Source of the DNA: an uncultured Clostridia bacterium
GTDB taxonomy: Bacteria > Bacillota > Clostridia > TANB77 > CAG-508
Direction: 5' to 3'
Assembly (NCBI GenBank): GCA_944386325.1
Contig: CALXAP010000018.1
Coordinates: forward strand, 1-41,008
Length of the DNA stretch: 41,008 nucleotides
Below the pieces are notes generated by a model. The model saw nothing but the letters and a program-made list of their open reading frames with translations, had not been told where the DNA came from and ran no database searches. Below, in pieces: positions 6,504-15,512 of the stretch (position 1 is the first letter of the stretch; each line of letters opens with the position of its first letter). The position numbers were made by a program, and so were the translations under genes.

Positions 6504-6509
6504 AAAAAT

Positions 6510-6887
6510 CTAATAACTATCAAAATTACAATTTATTATTATGATATTATTTTTAATATCATAAATTCCTTTTTTATCTTTTAAATAAACTATGAAATAT
6601 GTATCTTTATCTATAATTTTGTCAAAGATACATGGAATAAGCATTTCTCCTTTCATATTATATAATCCAATTTTATCTTGCTTTTTTACATAGATTTTTT
6701 TGTCAAATACATAAATACCATCGTAGGAAACTTTTATTAATAATTTTCCTGATGGATTGTATAATCCTACTTTTCCCTCTTTCCATACCCGAATGTAATT
6801 ATTAAATGATATTTTAATTTTATCATAGATATACGGTATTATTATATTACCATATTCATCTGATACACCACATCTAATATATAGCAT
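6510..6887 (-). CDS. WG-repeat (KWG-type) protein
   Basis: AAAGGAG seven bases upstream favours ATG 6887-6885, giving 125 residues rather than a longer frame from 6929. The protein has repeating units of the form GxxxIxPxYDxI...VxxxxKxGLYxxxGxxLI, typical of WG repeats: GNIIIPYIYDKI, GKVGLYNPSGK, DKIGLYNMKGE, KKGIYDIKNN. Three to four units are present, with no signal peptide. Such proteins are usually of unknown function and may be binding or scaffold modules. It is monocistronic, with its own terminator, next to the accessory region. Confidence 0.75.
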   Translation of the reverse strand: MLYIRCGVSDEYGNIIIPYIYDKIKISFNNYIRVWKEGKVGLYNPSGKLLIKVSYDGIYVFDKKIYVKKQDKIGLYNMKGEMLIPCIFDKIIDKDTYFIVYLKDKKGIYDIKNNIIIINCNFDSY

Positions 6888-7050
6888 TATAAAACTCCTT
6901 TCTTTAATTAAAGAATAAGAAAAAATCAAAAAATTACTATAATATTATATAATATTTTTCAGCTTAAAACAATATTATGTAAATATATTTACTAATTACA
7001 TATAATTTATTATACTAATATAAGTAATTTAAAATAAAGGTGATTATTGT

Positions 7051-7924
7051 ATGAAACTTACATATATAAAAAAATATACTAAATATAACACTATAAGACA
7101 AGTCTTAAAAAGAGAATTTAATATATCTAACAAATTATTAACTAAATTAAAAAAAGAAAATAAAATTTTCTTAAATGGTAAAAATATATATTTAGATTAT
7201 ACTTTAAATTATGATGACAAGATTGAAGTTTTTATAGATTTTAAAGAAGACAGTTCTAATATAAAGCCTGTAAAAATGAATTTAAATATAGTGTATGAAG
7301 ATGAATACTTTATTGTTTTAGATAAGCCATGTAATATGCCAATACACCCTTCTATATTACATTATGAAGATACATTATCAAATGGATTAAAATATTATTT
7401 TAATGAAAATAAAATATATAAAAAAATTAGACCTGTTAATCGTTTAGACAGAAATACAAGTGGACTTGTTATATTTGCTAAAAATGAATATATTCAAGAA
7501 TTATTTATTAAACAAATGAATCATAACCTTTTACATAAAGAATATATTGCACTATTAGAAGGAAATATTAAAAATGATGAAGGTATAATTGATGCTCCTA
7601 TTACAAGGAAAAAAGATAGTATAATAGAACGATGTGTATCTCCTGATGGTGATATTGCAATTACAACTTATAAAGTTATAAAAAGATATAATAAATATAG
7701 CCTAGTTAAATTTAATTTGATTACACGGTAGAACTCATCAAATACGAGTACATTGCCAATATATAAATCATCCTATTTTGGGAGACACATTATATGGAAA
7801 CAATACAAGCTTAATAAATAGACAGGCTTTACATGCGTTAAAGCTAGTATTTCCCCACCCTATTACTAATAAAAAAATGATATTAATATCTAAAATTCCA
7901 GAAGATATTTTAAGTTTGATATGA
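7051..7924 (+). pseudogene. RluA-family pseudouridine synthase, interrupted by a one-base frameshift
   Basis: The first frame (7051-7731, 226 residues) has an S4-like N-terminal RNA-binding region (about 1-65) and the catalytic motif RPVNRLDRNTSGLVIF with the conserved Asp. It stops just after LIT. Removing one base near 7726 restores GRTHQIRVH, the expected next family motif, then HPILGDTLYG and an end at TGA 7922-7924, for about 290 residues. The break falls exactly in the conserved LITGRTHQIRVH block, so it is a real frameshift or a sequencing error rather than a short variant. The enzyme would isomerise uridines in 23S rRNA or tRNA. The SD is weak (GGTGAT). Confidence 0.85.
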
Positions 7925-7997
7925 TGGACAAATCTAGCTTCATCTGTGTATGTATTTTTTTCCTTTATATGGAATTGTATTTCCTATAAAGGAAAAA
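7925..7997. repeat. Interspersed hairpin repeat, copy 1
   Basis: It begins TGGACAAATCTAGCTTC, an exact 17-base match to 39249-39265, and ends in a 17-bp hairpin with a single bulge (7957-7974 with 7981-7997, loop TTGTAT). The core before the loop and the TTTCCTAT after it recur at 32117-32155 and 39367-39409 with different but still complementary arms. Confidence 0.6.
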
Positions 7998-7998
7998 T

Positions 7999-8024
7999 GA
8001 GAGCCAGATAAATATCTAGCTCTC
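7999..8024 (-). terminator. Terminator after the zinc-ribbon gene
   Basis: GAGAGC with AGATA pairs with TATCT with GCTCTC around an AA turn, with one mismatch. On the minus strand ATTTTTCC follows. It lies 8 bases after the stop of the gene at 8032. Confidence 0.75.
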
Positions 8025-8031
8025 TAATCAT

Positions 8032-8277
8032 TTATTTATCTCCTCCTATTATTGGAACAATCGGGTAAAAATAACACTCACAATCTTTACAGTGATATCT
8101 CCCTGCTCGATTGTTATGAACTTTTACTGCGTTTTTTTTATGACAAATAGGACAATCGGCAGCAAAACCTTCTATGTCATAATTGTCCATGTGAAAAATC
8201 ATCGTTGTTAATGATTCATTTCTTTTGTTTTCTTCATAATTTTTCCACCGAGCTACAACGATTTTTTTTATTTCCAT
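8032..8277 (-). CDS. Small zinc-ribbon protein
   Basis: This 81-residue protein has two CxxC pairs, CPIC (about residues 41-44) and CKDC (62-65), spaced as in a zinc ribbon, with His/Lys/Arg-rich sequence between them. The N-terminal 35 residues begin MEIKKIVVARW and lack a recognised motif. The SD is AGGAGG. It is monocistronic between the rluA-type gene and rnpB. Nucleic-acid binding or a regulatory role is possible; neither is shown. Confidence 0.65.
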   Translation of the reverse strand: MEIKKIVVARWKNYEENKRNESLTTMIFHMDNYDIEGFAADCPICHKKNAVKVHNNRAGRYHCKDCECYFYPIVPIIGGDK

Positions 8278-8404
8278 GATAAGTTCCTCCTCTTTGGCGA
8301 GATTATATATTAAAAATAACCATACTTATCTTATCACACTTTACATAAAAAATCAACTGATTTACATAATTTTTTTAAAATAATCCAACTAAATTAATTA
8401 TATT

Positions 8405-8437
8405 AAAAGACTATATTCTTATATTACAAGAATACAG
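8405..8437 (-). terminator. Terminator of the RNase P RNA gene
   Basis: Read on the minus strand, CTGTATTCTTG pairs with TAAGAATATAG (two wobbles) around TAATA, followed by TCTTTT. It lies 10 bases beyond the 3' end of the RNA. Confidence 0.75.
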
Positions 8438-8446
8438 CCTTTTAAA

Positions 8447-8789
8447 GAGTAATTCTATAAGCCGGGTTCTGTCGTGAATAGTCATTTATCTAGGATATAT
8501 ATTACTACATATCTCAAGCCACCTAATTTAAAAGACAGCGAGCAGCTTTAATCTTTAATTTAAGGTGTTGCTCCAGATGGGGTTTACACAAATGATATAT
8601 CACTATATCACTAGTGAGCTCTTACCTCACTTTTTCATCCTTACCAATATAATAACTGGCGGTTATTTTCTGTTGCACTTTCCTTAAGGTTTCCCTCACT
8701 GGGCGTTACCCAGCATCATTGCTCTATGGAGCCCGGACTTTCCTCATGCACTACTTTGAAATTTGTACACGCGACTATTCAAATTACTC
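8447..8789 (-). ncRNA. rnpB: RNase P RNA
   Basis: The catalytic RNA of RNase P, which removes tRNA 5' leaders. On the minus strand the conserved blocks appear in order: GAGGAAAGTCCGGGCTCC, then GTGCAACAGAAAATAACCGC, and near the 3' end ACAGAACCCGGCTTA. The 5' and 3' ends, GAGTAATT and AATTACTC, form the P1 helix and set the boundaries, about 343 nt. Type A versus type B architecture was not worked out. It has its own promoter (8798-8826) and terminator. Confidence 0.95.
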
Positions 8790-8797
8790 TATATATT

Positions 8798-8826
8798 ATT
8801 TTAAACTGTATAGAATAAAAAGTCAA
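8798..8826 (-). promoter_or_regulatory. Sigma-A-type promoter of rnpB
   Basis: On the minus strand TTGACT (8826-8821), a 17-bp spacer and TAAAAT (8803-8798) place the start at about 8790, matching the 5' end of the P1 helix. It occupies the whole gap after the lipoprotein stop codon. Confidence 0.85.
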
Positions 8827-9735
8827 TTATAATAAATTTATTTCTCCCATAAAAGTCTTATATTTTATATAAAATACATCTGGATCATTTAAAGAGACAG
8901 AATTTTGCAACTCCTTTAAACTAACATAAGTTTTATTTACATTATAATTTTTTTGATTTATAAAATTAACATCTGACATCACATTATTAAATGCTTCTTC
9001 AGCTTTTTTAATTTGATCATTTATAGTATTCCAATCATTTTTTTCTACTAAAGCATATGCATTTAATACATATGAACGAGTTAATTGAATATTTATATTA
9101 TTATTATCTGAGCTGTATGAATTCATAAAAATAGGGATTATACTATACAATTCCGATAATAATCTAAGAGCTTCAGTTTTATTTTCATTTTTTATATTAA
9201 CAACTGTTTCATCAAGTTTAGAACTAAAATTTAATATATCTTGATTATTAACTCCTATTTTATATAAATCTATTATTGTAGAGTTCCATGTAAAATAAAA
9301 ACTCTCTATATCATTTTTTATAGTTGTCCAATTTACATTATTTCTGTCTTCTGATAAAATTCTTTTTGATTTTATTGTACTAACACTTATTTTATTATCT
9401 TGTTGTCCTCCATCACTTTCTCCTCCTCCTACTTCATTTTGATTAGAATTTTTTGACTTATCTTCTTCATTTTTTTCTGTAGATGATTGCATAGAATTAC
9501 TTTCTTGTTCCGAACTAGGATTTGAATCTTTACTAACTTCTTCTGTTGTAACATAATAATTTTCAAATGATATATTATTTAATTTATTTAACATAGATAT
9601 TAAATTTACACTCATATAATTAATTTCTTCATTAACTTTTGCATCTAAATTTTTTGTTTCGCTGTTATTACAACCACTTAATATAAATATAATTAATAAT
9701 AGAAAAATAGATAGATATATATTTTTTAATCTCAT
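8827..9735 (-). CDS. Lipoprotein of unknown function with low-complexity linker
   Basis: The ATG at 9735-9733 behind GGTGA is preferred to a GTG four codons upstream; the product has 302 residues. It has a lipoprotein signal peptide with lipobox LSGC (Cys about residue 22), so it should be anchored outside the membrane. Residues about 65-125 are a Ser/Asn/Glu/Gln/Gly-rich linker (for example NEVGGGESDGG). The C-terminal 170 residues are helical and include repeated Asn-rich segments. I do not recognise a named domain. It is transcribed separately from rnpB. A sensory or structural role at the cell surface is possible. Confidence 0.7.
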   Translation of the reverse strand: MRLKNIYLSIFLLLIIFILSGCNNSETKNLDAKVNEEINYMSVNLISMLNKLNNISFENYYVTTEEVSKDSNPSSEQESNSMQSSTEKNEEDKSKNSNQNEVGGGESDGGQQDNKISVSTIKSKRILSEDRNNVNWTTIKNDIESFYFTWNSTIIDLYKIGVNNQDILNFSSKLDETVVNIKNENKTEALRLLSELYSIIPIFMNSYSSDNNNINIQLTRSYVLNAYALVEKNDWNTINDQIKKAEEAFNNVMSDVNFINQKNYNVNKTYVSLKELQNSVSLNDPDVFYIKYKTFMGEINLL

Positions 9736-9846
9736 AATATTCACCAATTTTATTATTTCAAAATATTAATTTTTTATTCCTGTATACAAAAAAAATAATA
9801 AGATATAATAAATATTAAAAAGAATTATTAATTTGGAGGAAATATT

Positions 9847-10128
9847 TTGAATACAATAATTAATTTGTATAGTACAAAAAAAAATGAAATAAAAAAATTT
9901 TTAGAACATTATTATAATAAAAATATAGAATTAGAAGATGAATTAAAATGGACAAAAGAATTTAATAATCCAATAGAAATGGCGGAAATAATGGGAACAT
10001 TTATAGATAATAATGATAAATACGAAATTAATATGTGGATTAGTTTAGATAATGGAGTATTAATAAATGTGACTGAATATAATATAGATGAAATAATAAG
10101 GTATCTATATGAAAGATACCCATACTAA
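9847..10128 (+). CDS. Small protein of unknown function, TTG start
   Basis: GGAGG at 9836-9840 lies 6 bases before the TTG at 9847, and no ATG fits better. The 93-residue product begins MNTIINLYSTKKNEIKKFL. It contains IEMAEIMGTFIDNNDKYEI, then MWISLDNGVLINV, and ends YERYPY. It is acidic and probably small alpha/beta, with no Cys and no signal peptide. It is divergent from the lipoprotein, so the 111-bp gap between them should hold both promoters. No function can be given. Confidence 0.65.
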   Translation: MNTIINLYSTKKNEIKKFLEHYYNKNIELEDELKWTKEFNNPIEMAEIMGTFIDNNDKYEINMWISLDNGVLINVTEYNIDEIIRYLYERYPY

Positions 10129-10150
10129 ATAATTCTTCCTAAATTTTATA

Positions 10151-10588
10151 TTAATTTTCTAAAATTATTGTAACTGGACCATCATTTATCAGTTGTACTT
10201 TCATATTTGCACCAAATTCACCAGTTTGAACATTTAGATTATTTTTTTTACATTCATCAATAAAATACTTATATATTTTTATTGCATTTTCTGGAGGAGC
10301 AGCATTTATAAAACTTGGTCTATTCCCCTTTTTACAATCTGCATATAAAGTAAATTGAGATACAATTAAAATTTCTCCATTAATATCTTGGATAGATAAA
10401 TTCATTTTATCATTCTCATCAGAAAAAACTCTTAAATTATATATCTTTTTAATTAAGTAATCTGCTTTTTCATAATTGTCATCTTTTGAAATTCCTAATA
10501 ATATTAAGAATCCTTTTCCTATTTTTGCAACTTCTTTATTATCTATACTTACACTTGATTCATTTACTCGTTGAATTACAGCTTTCAT
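10151..10588 (-). CDS. dtd: D-aminoacyl-tRNA deacylase
   Basis: Dtd hydrolyses D-amino acids mischarged to tRNA (for example D-Tyr-tRNA), a proofreading step in translation. This protein is 145 residues, the normal length. It starts MKAVIQRVNESSVSI and carries the family motifs SQFTLYADCKKGNRPSF and NDGPVTIILEN, the latter being the NxGPVT-type active-site loop. The SD is GGAGG. It lies 10 bases after gpsA and is last in the argS-der-plsY-gpsA-dtd run. In many Firmicutes it follows relA instead, so this position is less usual. Confidence 0.95.
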   Translation of the reverse strand: MKAVIQRVNESSVSIDNKEVAKIGKGFLILLGISKDDNYEKADYLIKKIYNLRVFSDENDKMNLSIQDINGEILIVSQFTLYADCKKGNRPSFINAAPPENAIKIYKYFIDECKKNNLNVQTGEFGANMKVQLINDGPVTIILEN

Positions 10589-10598
10589 AATACCTCCA

Positions 10599-11585
10599 TT
10601 ATTCTATATCTATTGGATAATTCATTAATTTTACCAAAGCATCTTGTGGTTTTAAATTATTATATAATATATTATAAACAGAATTTACAATTGGCATTTC
10701 TACATTATATTTTTTTCCAAGCAAATAAGCAGTGTTTATATTATCAATACTTTCAATAATCATACAAACTTCATTTTTTGTTTCATCTAAACTTTTTCCT
10801 TGTCCTATTAATAAGCCTGCTTGCCTATTTCTACTATGCTTACTCATTGAAGTTGCAATAATATCACCTAAACCAGTTAAACCATAAAAAGTTTCTTTTC
10901 TTGCTCCCATAGATACACCCAAATTAGCTATTTCAGCCAATCCTCTAGTTAATAATGCAGAAATAGTATTGTCACCAACATTATTTATAGATAATGTTAT
11001 ACCTGAAGCAAATGCAATGATATTTTTTAAAGCCCCGCCTATTTGAGTTCCTATTACATCATCAGTTTTAAAAATCTTCATATTGTCATTTGAAAAAGTT
11101 TCACTTATGCAGTCTCTAATAAAAGAATCTTTAGATGCAATTACTAGAGTTGTTGGAACTCCAATAGCTAATTCTTCTGCATGACTTGGACCATATAAAA
11201 CTCCATAATTTTTACTTTTTGTTTCTTCTTCAAAAACTTCACCTAATGTTAGAAGTGAATTTTCTTCAAATCCTTTTGAACATATTATAACAGGTTTATT
11301 GTCGATTAAATTCTTATATTTTTTAATAGTATCTCTAAAAAATTTTGATGGTGTTACATGTAAAATAAAATCACAACCACTTATTGCATCTTCGAAATTC
11401 ATTGTTGCACTAATATTTTCATTAAATTTCACTCCATTTAAAAACTTACACTGTCTATTAATATTTATATCTTTTAACTCTTCATTTGTAAAAGACCACA
11501 TTTTAATATTGTGGCCTAATTTTGACAAATGAATAGCTAATGCAGAACCCCAAGTTCCACTTCCTATTATTGCTATTTTCTTCAT
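10599..11585 (-). CDS. gpsA: NAD(P)-dependent glycerol-3-phosphate dehydrogenase
   Basis: GpsA reduces dihydroxyacetone phosphate to sn-glycerol-3-phosphate, the backbone for phospholipids. This protein has 328 residues, normal for the family. The Rossmann motif GSGTWGSALA is at 8-17. GPSHAEE is present, as is the C-terminal-domain segment KNIIAFASG with its catalytic-region Lys. It follows plsY by 12 bases, and PlsY uses its product. The cytosolic enzyme is thus paired with the membrane acyltransferase. Confidence 0.95.
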   Translation of the reverse strand: MKKIAIIGSGTWGSALAIHLSKLGHNIKMWSFTNEELKDININRQCKFLNGVKFNENISATMNFEDAISGCDFILHVTPSKFFRDTIKKYKNLIDNKPVIICSKGFEENSLLTLGEVFEEETKSKNYGVLYGPSHAEELAIGVPTTLVIASKDSFIRDCISETFSNDNMKIFKTDDVIGTQIGGALKNIIAFASGITLSINNVGDNTISALLTRGLAEIANLGVSMGARKETFYGLTGLGDIIATSMSKHSRNRQAGLLIGQGKSLDETKNEVCMIIESIDNINTAYLLGKKYNVEMPIVNSVYNILYNNLKPQDALVKLMNYPIDIE

Positions 11586-11597
11586 TTGATTCTCCTT

Positions 11598-12221
11598 TTA
11601 TTTTTTAGCTTTTAATTTATTTTCCTCACCTTTTAAAATTCTACTTATATTACTTCTGTGATTATATACAACTATTAAAGCTATAATAATTGCAAATATT
11701 ATGTAATTACCTGTTACTATATAATGATTTGTTATAAATAGTGTTAATACAGGACATAGTATAGCTGATGCAATAGAACCCATAGAAACAGTTTTTGTGA
11801 GAATTATTAATACCAATGCAAAAACTATACAAATTAGAGCAATTTGCCAATTAACAACTAATAAAACTCCAATTGCTGTAGCAACTCCTTTTCCTCCTTT
11901 AAATCCGAAAAAAACAGGAAAAGTGTGTCCTAATATAACAAGAATACCAGCTATTTGAATTAATAATACCTTATCACTAACATTAAAAATATTTCCTAAT
12001 AATACAGCTATTAAAATAGCTATAACACCTTTTAAAATATCACAAATTAATGTTATCAATGCAGCTTTTTTTCCGACAGTTCTAAGTACATTTGTAGAAC
12101 CTGCATTTTTACTTCCTTTTTTTCTAACATCAAAACCAGCCATTTTTTTACTTATAATTACTGAAAAACTTATACTACCTAAACAATAAGCAATAATTCC
12201 AACTATTATATATATAGCCAT
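11598..12221 (-). CDS. plsY: Glycerol-3-phosphate acyltransferase PlsY
   Basis: PlsY transfers an acyl group from acyl-phosphate to glycerol-3-phosphate, the first committed step of phospholipid synthesis. The 207-residue polytopic protein has about five membrane segments. The three family motifs are visible: GSISFS then KKGSKNAGSTNVLRTVG, GHTFPVFFGFKGGKGVAT, and YNHRSNISRILKGEENK. The C-terminus is basic. It lies between der and gpsA with 11-14 bp spacings, a plsY-gpsA pairing common in Firmicutes. Confidence 0.95.
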   Translation of the reverse strand: MAIYIIVGIIAYCLGSISFSVIISKKMAGFDVRKKGSKNAGSTNVLRTVGKKAALITLICDILKGVIAILIAVLLGNIFNVSDKVLLIQIAGILVILGHTFPVFFGFKGGKGVATAIGVLLVVNWQIALICIVFALVLIILTKTVSMGSIASAILCPVLTLFITNHYIVTGNYIIFAIIIALIVVYNHRSNISRILKGEENKLKAKK

Positions 12222-12235
12222 AATAATTCCTCCTT

Positions 12236-13558
12236 TTATTTTTTATTTTTTTCTCTAATTACTAGTCTAATTGGTGTACCTTCTAATCCGAAAGTATTTC
12301 TTATTTGATTTATTATATACCTTTGATATGAAAAATGGAATAGCTCTTTATTATTAACAAATATTGCAAAAGTTGGTGGCTTTGTTGAAACTTGTGTAGT
12401 ATATTGTATCTTTAATCTTTTGCCTTTATCTGTTGGAGGCTGAGTAATAGCTATTGCTTCATTTATAACCTCATTTATTACAGGTGTAGATATTCTCATT
12501 GAATTTTGATTAGCTACATTATTTATCATATCAAATAATTTATTTATTCTTTGTCCAGTCTTTGCAGAAATAAATATTATAGGTGCATAACTTAAAAATC
12601 CTAATTTATTATAAATATTTTTTTTATAATTGTCAGTTGTTTTATTATCCTTTTCAATGCAATCCCATTTGTTTACTACTATAATTATTCCCTTACCAGC
12701 CTCATGAGCTTCACCTGCTATTTTAGAATCTTGTTCAGTAACACCTTCTTGTGCATCAATTAGCATTAAACAGACATCAGATCTTTCTATTGCAAGTAAT
12801 GTTCTCATTATACTAAATTTTTCAATTGATTCTTTTACTTTACTTTTTCTTCTAATTCCAGCAGTATCAATAAATATATATTTACCAGCTTCATTTTCAT
12901 AATATGAATCTATAGCATCTCTAGTCGTACCTGCTATATCACTAACTATAGAACGATTCTCATTTAAAATCTTATTTAATAAAGATGATTTTCCTACATT
13001 TGGTTTTCCTATTATAGCTACTTTAATTATTTCGCTTTCTTCTTCATTTTCTTCTTCCAATTTTACATTGTTATAAACTTCATCTAGTACATCACCTATA
13101 CCAATTGCATTAGTACTAGAAACAGGAAATGGTTTACCCAATCCTAAATTGTAAAACTCATAAATATTATCTATATCTTTTTCATAATTATCTGCTTTAT
13201 TACAAACTAGAACAATTGGTTTTTTGGATTTTTGTAAAATAAGAGCAATTTCTTTATCTATAGCTGTTATACCTTGTCTAATATCTGTCATAAAAATAAT
13301 TACATCTGCCATATTTATTGCAATATTAGCTTGTTCTCTCATTTGTTTAGAAAATATATTTGAATCATCTAATTCTATACCACCTGTATCTATTAATATA
13401 AAATTTCTTCCTCTCCAATCTGTTTCAGCATAAATTCTATCTCTTGTAACACCTGGAGTATCTTCTACAATAGATATTCTTTGTCCAACTATATAATTAA
13501 AAAAAGATGATTTTCCTACATTTGGTCTTCCAACTATGGCAACAATCGGTGTAGCCAT
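12236..13558 (-). CDS. der: Ribosome-assembly GTPase Der (EngA)
   Basis: Der is a double-GTPase needed for 50S ribosome maturation. The ATG at 13558-13556 is chosen because it follows GGAGG and yields the canonical MATPIVAIVGRPNVGKSS; the product has 440 residues. Two G domains are complete: GRPNVGKS, DTPG and NKAD in the first, and GKPNVGKS, DTAG and NKWD in the second. A C-terminal KH-like domain ends RLVIREKNKK. It is transcribed after argS (24-bp gap) and before plsY. Confidence 0.96.
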   Translation of the reverse strand: MATPIVAIVGRPNVGKSSFFNYIVGQRISIVEDTPGVTRDRIYAETDWRGRNFILIDTGGIELDDSNIFSKQMREQANIAINMADVIIFMTDIRQGITAIDKEIALILQKSKKPIVLVCNKADNYEKDIDNIYEFYNLGLGKPFPVSSTNAIGIGDVLDEVYNNVKLEEENEEESEIIKVAIIGKPNVGKSSLLNKILNENRSIVSDIAGTTRDAIDSYYENEAGKYIFIDTAGIRRKSKVKESIEKFSIMRTLLAIERSDVCLMLIDAQEGVTEQDSKIAGEAHEAGKGIIIVVNKWDCIEKDNKTTDNYKKNIYNKLGFLSYAPIIFISAKTGQRINKLFDMINNVANQNSMRISTPVINEVINEAIAITQPPTDKGKRLKIQYTTQVSTKPPTFAIFVNNKELFHFSYQRYIINQIRNTFGLEGTPIRLVIREKNKK

Positions 13559-13582
13559 CAAAAAACCTCCTTTCATAAATTA

Positions 13583-15295
13583 TTACATTTTTTCAGGCAT
13601 TTCCATACCTAATAATTTGGTTGCATTTTCTATTACAATATTAACCATATATGTTAAATATAATCTTGCTGAAGTTGTATCATTATCATCAGATAAAATT
13701 CTATTATTATTATAGAAAACACTGTAATTTTTTGCTATATCCAAAACATATCTTGAAATAATAGATGGTTCATTTTTATTTGCTGCTTCAACAATAATAT
13801 CATTAAATAAATATATATTTTTTATAATATTTATGCTATCTTCGTCTAATAATTTATTTGTATTTATATCACTTATATTTGGTACATATCCTGCCTTATC
13901 TAATATACTCTTAGTTCTAACATACATATATTGAATATATGGTCCTGTTTCACCATTAAAATTAAGCATCATATCCCAATCAAAAATTTCATCTTTTACT
14001 CTTGAATTATTTAAATCATTGAATATAATTGCTCCAACTCCAATTTTTCTAGCTGTTTCATCTATGTTTTCTATTGAAGGATTTTTTTCCAATATAATAT
14101 TTTTTACTTTATCTATAGCTTCATGAATTATATCTTCTAAAACTACTGAATTACCTGTTCGTGAACCTATCTTTTTTCCATTTTTATCTACTACCAATCC
14201 AAAAGGAACATGTATACAATTTTTAGCATATTTTTCATATCCCATCAACTCAAATACTTTAAATATTTGTTTAAAATGTAATTGCTGTTCACTACCTACA
14301 ACATATATGGCTTTTTCAAAATCGTAAGTTTTTGCTCTATCTTCTAAAGAAGCCAAATCCCTAGTTGCATAAATTGATGTACCTGCTGAAGTAATAATTA
14401 TACATGGTGGCATATCATACTCATCTAAATTAACTACTTGAGCTCCTTCAGATTCTACTAATAAATTTTTATTTTTTAATTCTTCTATTATTCCTTGCAT
14501 TTTATCATTATAATATGCTTCACCATGGTATACATCAAAACTAGAATTTAGTAATTTATATGTTTTTTTGAAGTTTTCTAAACTAATTTTTCTAATCCAT
14601 TCCCATATTTTATATGTTTCTTCATCATGCTCTTCTAGTTTTCTAAGCCAACTTTTAGCTAAATTTGTCATCTCTGGATTTTCTTTTTCTTCTTTACTAA
14701 ATCTCACATATATCTGTAATATTGTATCTATTTCTTTTCCTTCAACAAATTCATATTCATCTTTCCAAAGTGATATTCCTGCCATAACTTTTCCAAATTG
14801 TACTCCCCAATCACCTAAAAAATTAAAACCAACACTATTATACCCTAAAAATTTATAAATTTTATATAAAGATCCTCCTATTACTGTTGAACGTAAGTGA
14901 CCAATATGAAAAGGTTTAGCAATATTAGGTGAAGAATAATCAATAACTATATTTTTACCATTTCCTATATTTGAAGAACCGTAATTTTCTCTTTTTTTAT
15001 CAAAGTCTTTAATTGTTTCTCTTACTAAAGTTCCTTTATTTATGAAGAAATTTAAATATCCACCTACTATCTCAACATTATCAATTAGTTCTTTATCATA
15101 TTTCATATTTTCTAATATTTGTTCTGCTATTTTTTGTGGTGACATTTTTAATTCCTTTGCTAATCTAAAACAAGGAAAAGCATAATCTCCTAAACTTGAA
15201 TTATTAGGAATCTCAATAAATCCAATAATCTTATCATAAGCTATATTGATTGAATTCGATATTAATTTTGATATTTCATTTTTATAATTAATCAT
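13583..15295 (-). CDS. argS: Arginine-tRNA ligase
   Basis: This class I synthetase charges tRNA-Arg. The product has 570 residues. An N-terminal Add-1 domain (about 1-85) precedes the catalytic domain with HIGH at 130-133, in SSPNIAKPFHIGHLRST. The KMSKS-equivalent loop reads KIGSRTGNSVV, a degenerate form common in ArgRS. A C-terminal anticodon-binding domain with the RxYLxYMVN-like segment near the end is present. The SD is AAGGGGGAAG. It heads the der-plsY-gpsA-dtd run. No T-box features are seen upstream. Confidence 0.95.
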   Translation of the reverse strand: MINYKNEISKLISNSINIAYDKIIGFIEIPNNSSLGDYAFPCFRLAKELKMSPQKIAEQILENMKYDKELIDNVEIVGGYLNFFINKGTLVRETIKDFDKKRENYGSSNIGNGKNIVIDYSSPNIAKPFHIGHLRSTVIGGSLYKIYKFLGYNSVGFNFLGDWGVQFGKVMAGISLWKDEYEFVEGKEIDTILQIYVRFSKEEKENPEMTNLAKSWLRKLEEHDEETYKIWEWIRKISLENFKKTYKLLNSSFDVYHGEAYYNDKMQGIIEELKNKNLLVESEGAQVVNLDEYDMPPCIIITSAGTSIYATRDLASLEDRAKTYDFEKAIYVVGSEQQLHFKQIFKVFELMGYEKYAKNCIHVPFGLVVDKNGKKIGSRTGNSVVLEDIIHEAIDKVKNIILEKNPSIENIDETARKIGVGAIIFNDLNNSRVKDEIFDWDMMLNFNGETGPYIQYMYVRTKSILDKAGYVPNISDINTNKLLDEDSINIIKNIYLFNDIIVEAANKNEPSIISRYVLDIAKNYSVFYNNNRILSDDNDTTSARLYLTYMVNIVIENATKLLGMEMPEKM

Positions 15296-15475
15296 CTATC
15301 TTCCCCCTTGAAATCTTATATATTAAATTCTTTAGTTCTTTTTTATCGATTATGCTTGCTATCCGCTTAAAACATCACTAAAAGGCCGATTTTTATATAT
15401 AATAAAAATGAAGAATTGATAGCATATATAGTATAATGTGCTTACATGGGTATACTAAAAAGCTATTAACTCTTC

Positions 15476-15509
15476 AACATTATTCATTATTCACTGCGAC
15501 CAATCGCAC
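15476..15509. repeat. Interspersed hairpin plus TGAATA-motif repeat, copy 1
   Basis: On the minus strand, TGCGATTGGTCGCA (a 5-bp hairpin) is followed by GTGAATAATGAATAATG. The same composite recurs at 34945-34992. It lies in the 217-bp gap between argS and tRNA-Thr, which otherwise shows only AT-rich sequence that probably contains the argS promoter. Confidence 0.5.
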
Positions 15510-15512
15510 ATA

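Larger units (their letters stand above)
5457..6509. other. Gene-free, extremely AT-rich 1-kb stretch
   Basis: No frame longer than a few dozen codons with an SD is present on either strand. Sequence from about 5500 to 6300 is nearly pure A/T. Exceptions are a short G+C-containing island at 5998-6022 inside a long imperfect hairpin (5983-6040), a TAGACA-TGTCTA hairpin near 6034-6055, and the GC-rich hairpin at 6370. At 5666-5678, ACATTTGTTATAA matches 12 of 13 bases of the right flank of the site at 2985-3015. The right end of the element probably lies here, but I cannot place it. Confidence 0.5.

Noticed and set aside
10105..10122. Terminator hairpin GGTATCT-AGATACC at the end of the gene at 9847
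   Set aside because: It lies within the coding sequence and no T-tract follows.
15296..15512. T-box riboswitch upstream of argS
   Set aside because: The conserved GGTGGNACCGCG-type block and the specifier/antiterminator architecture are not present on the minus strand.
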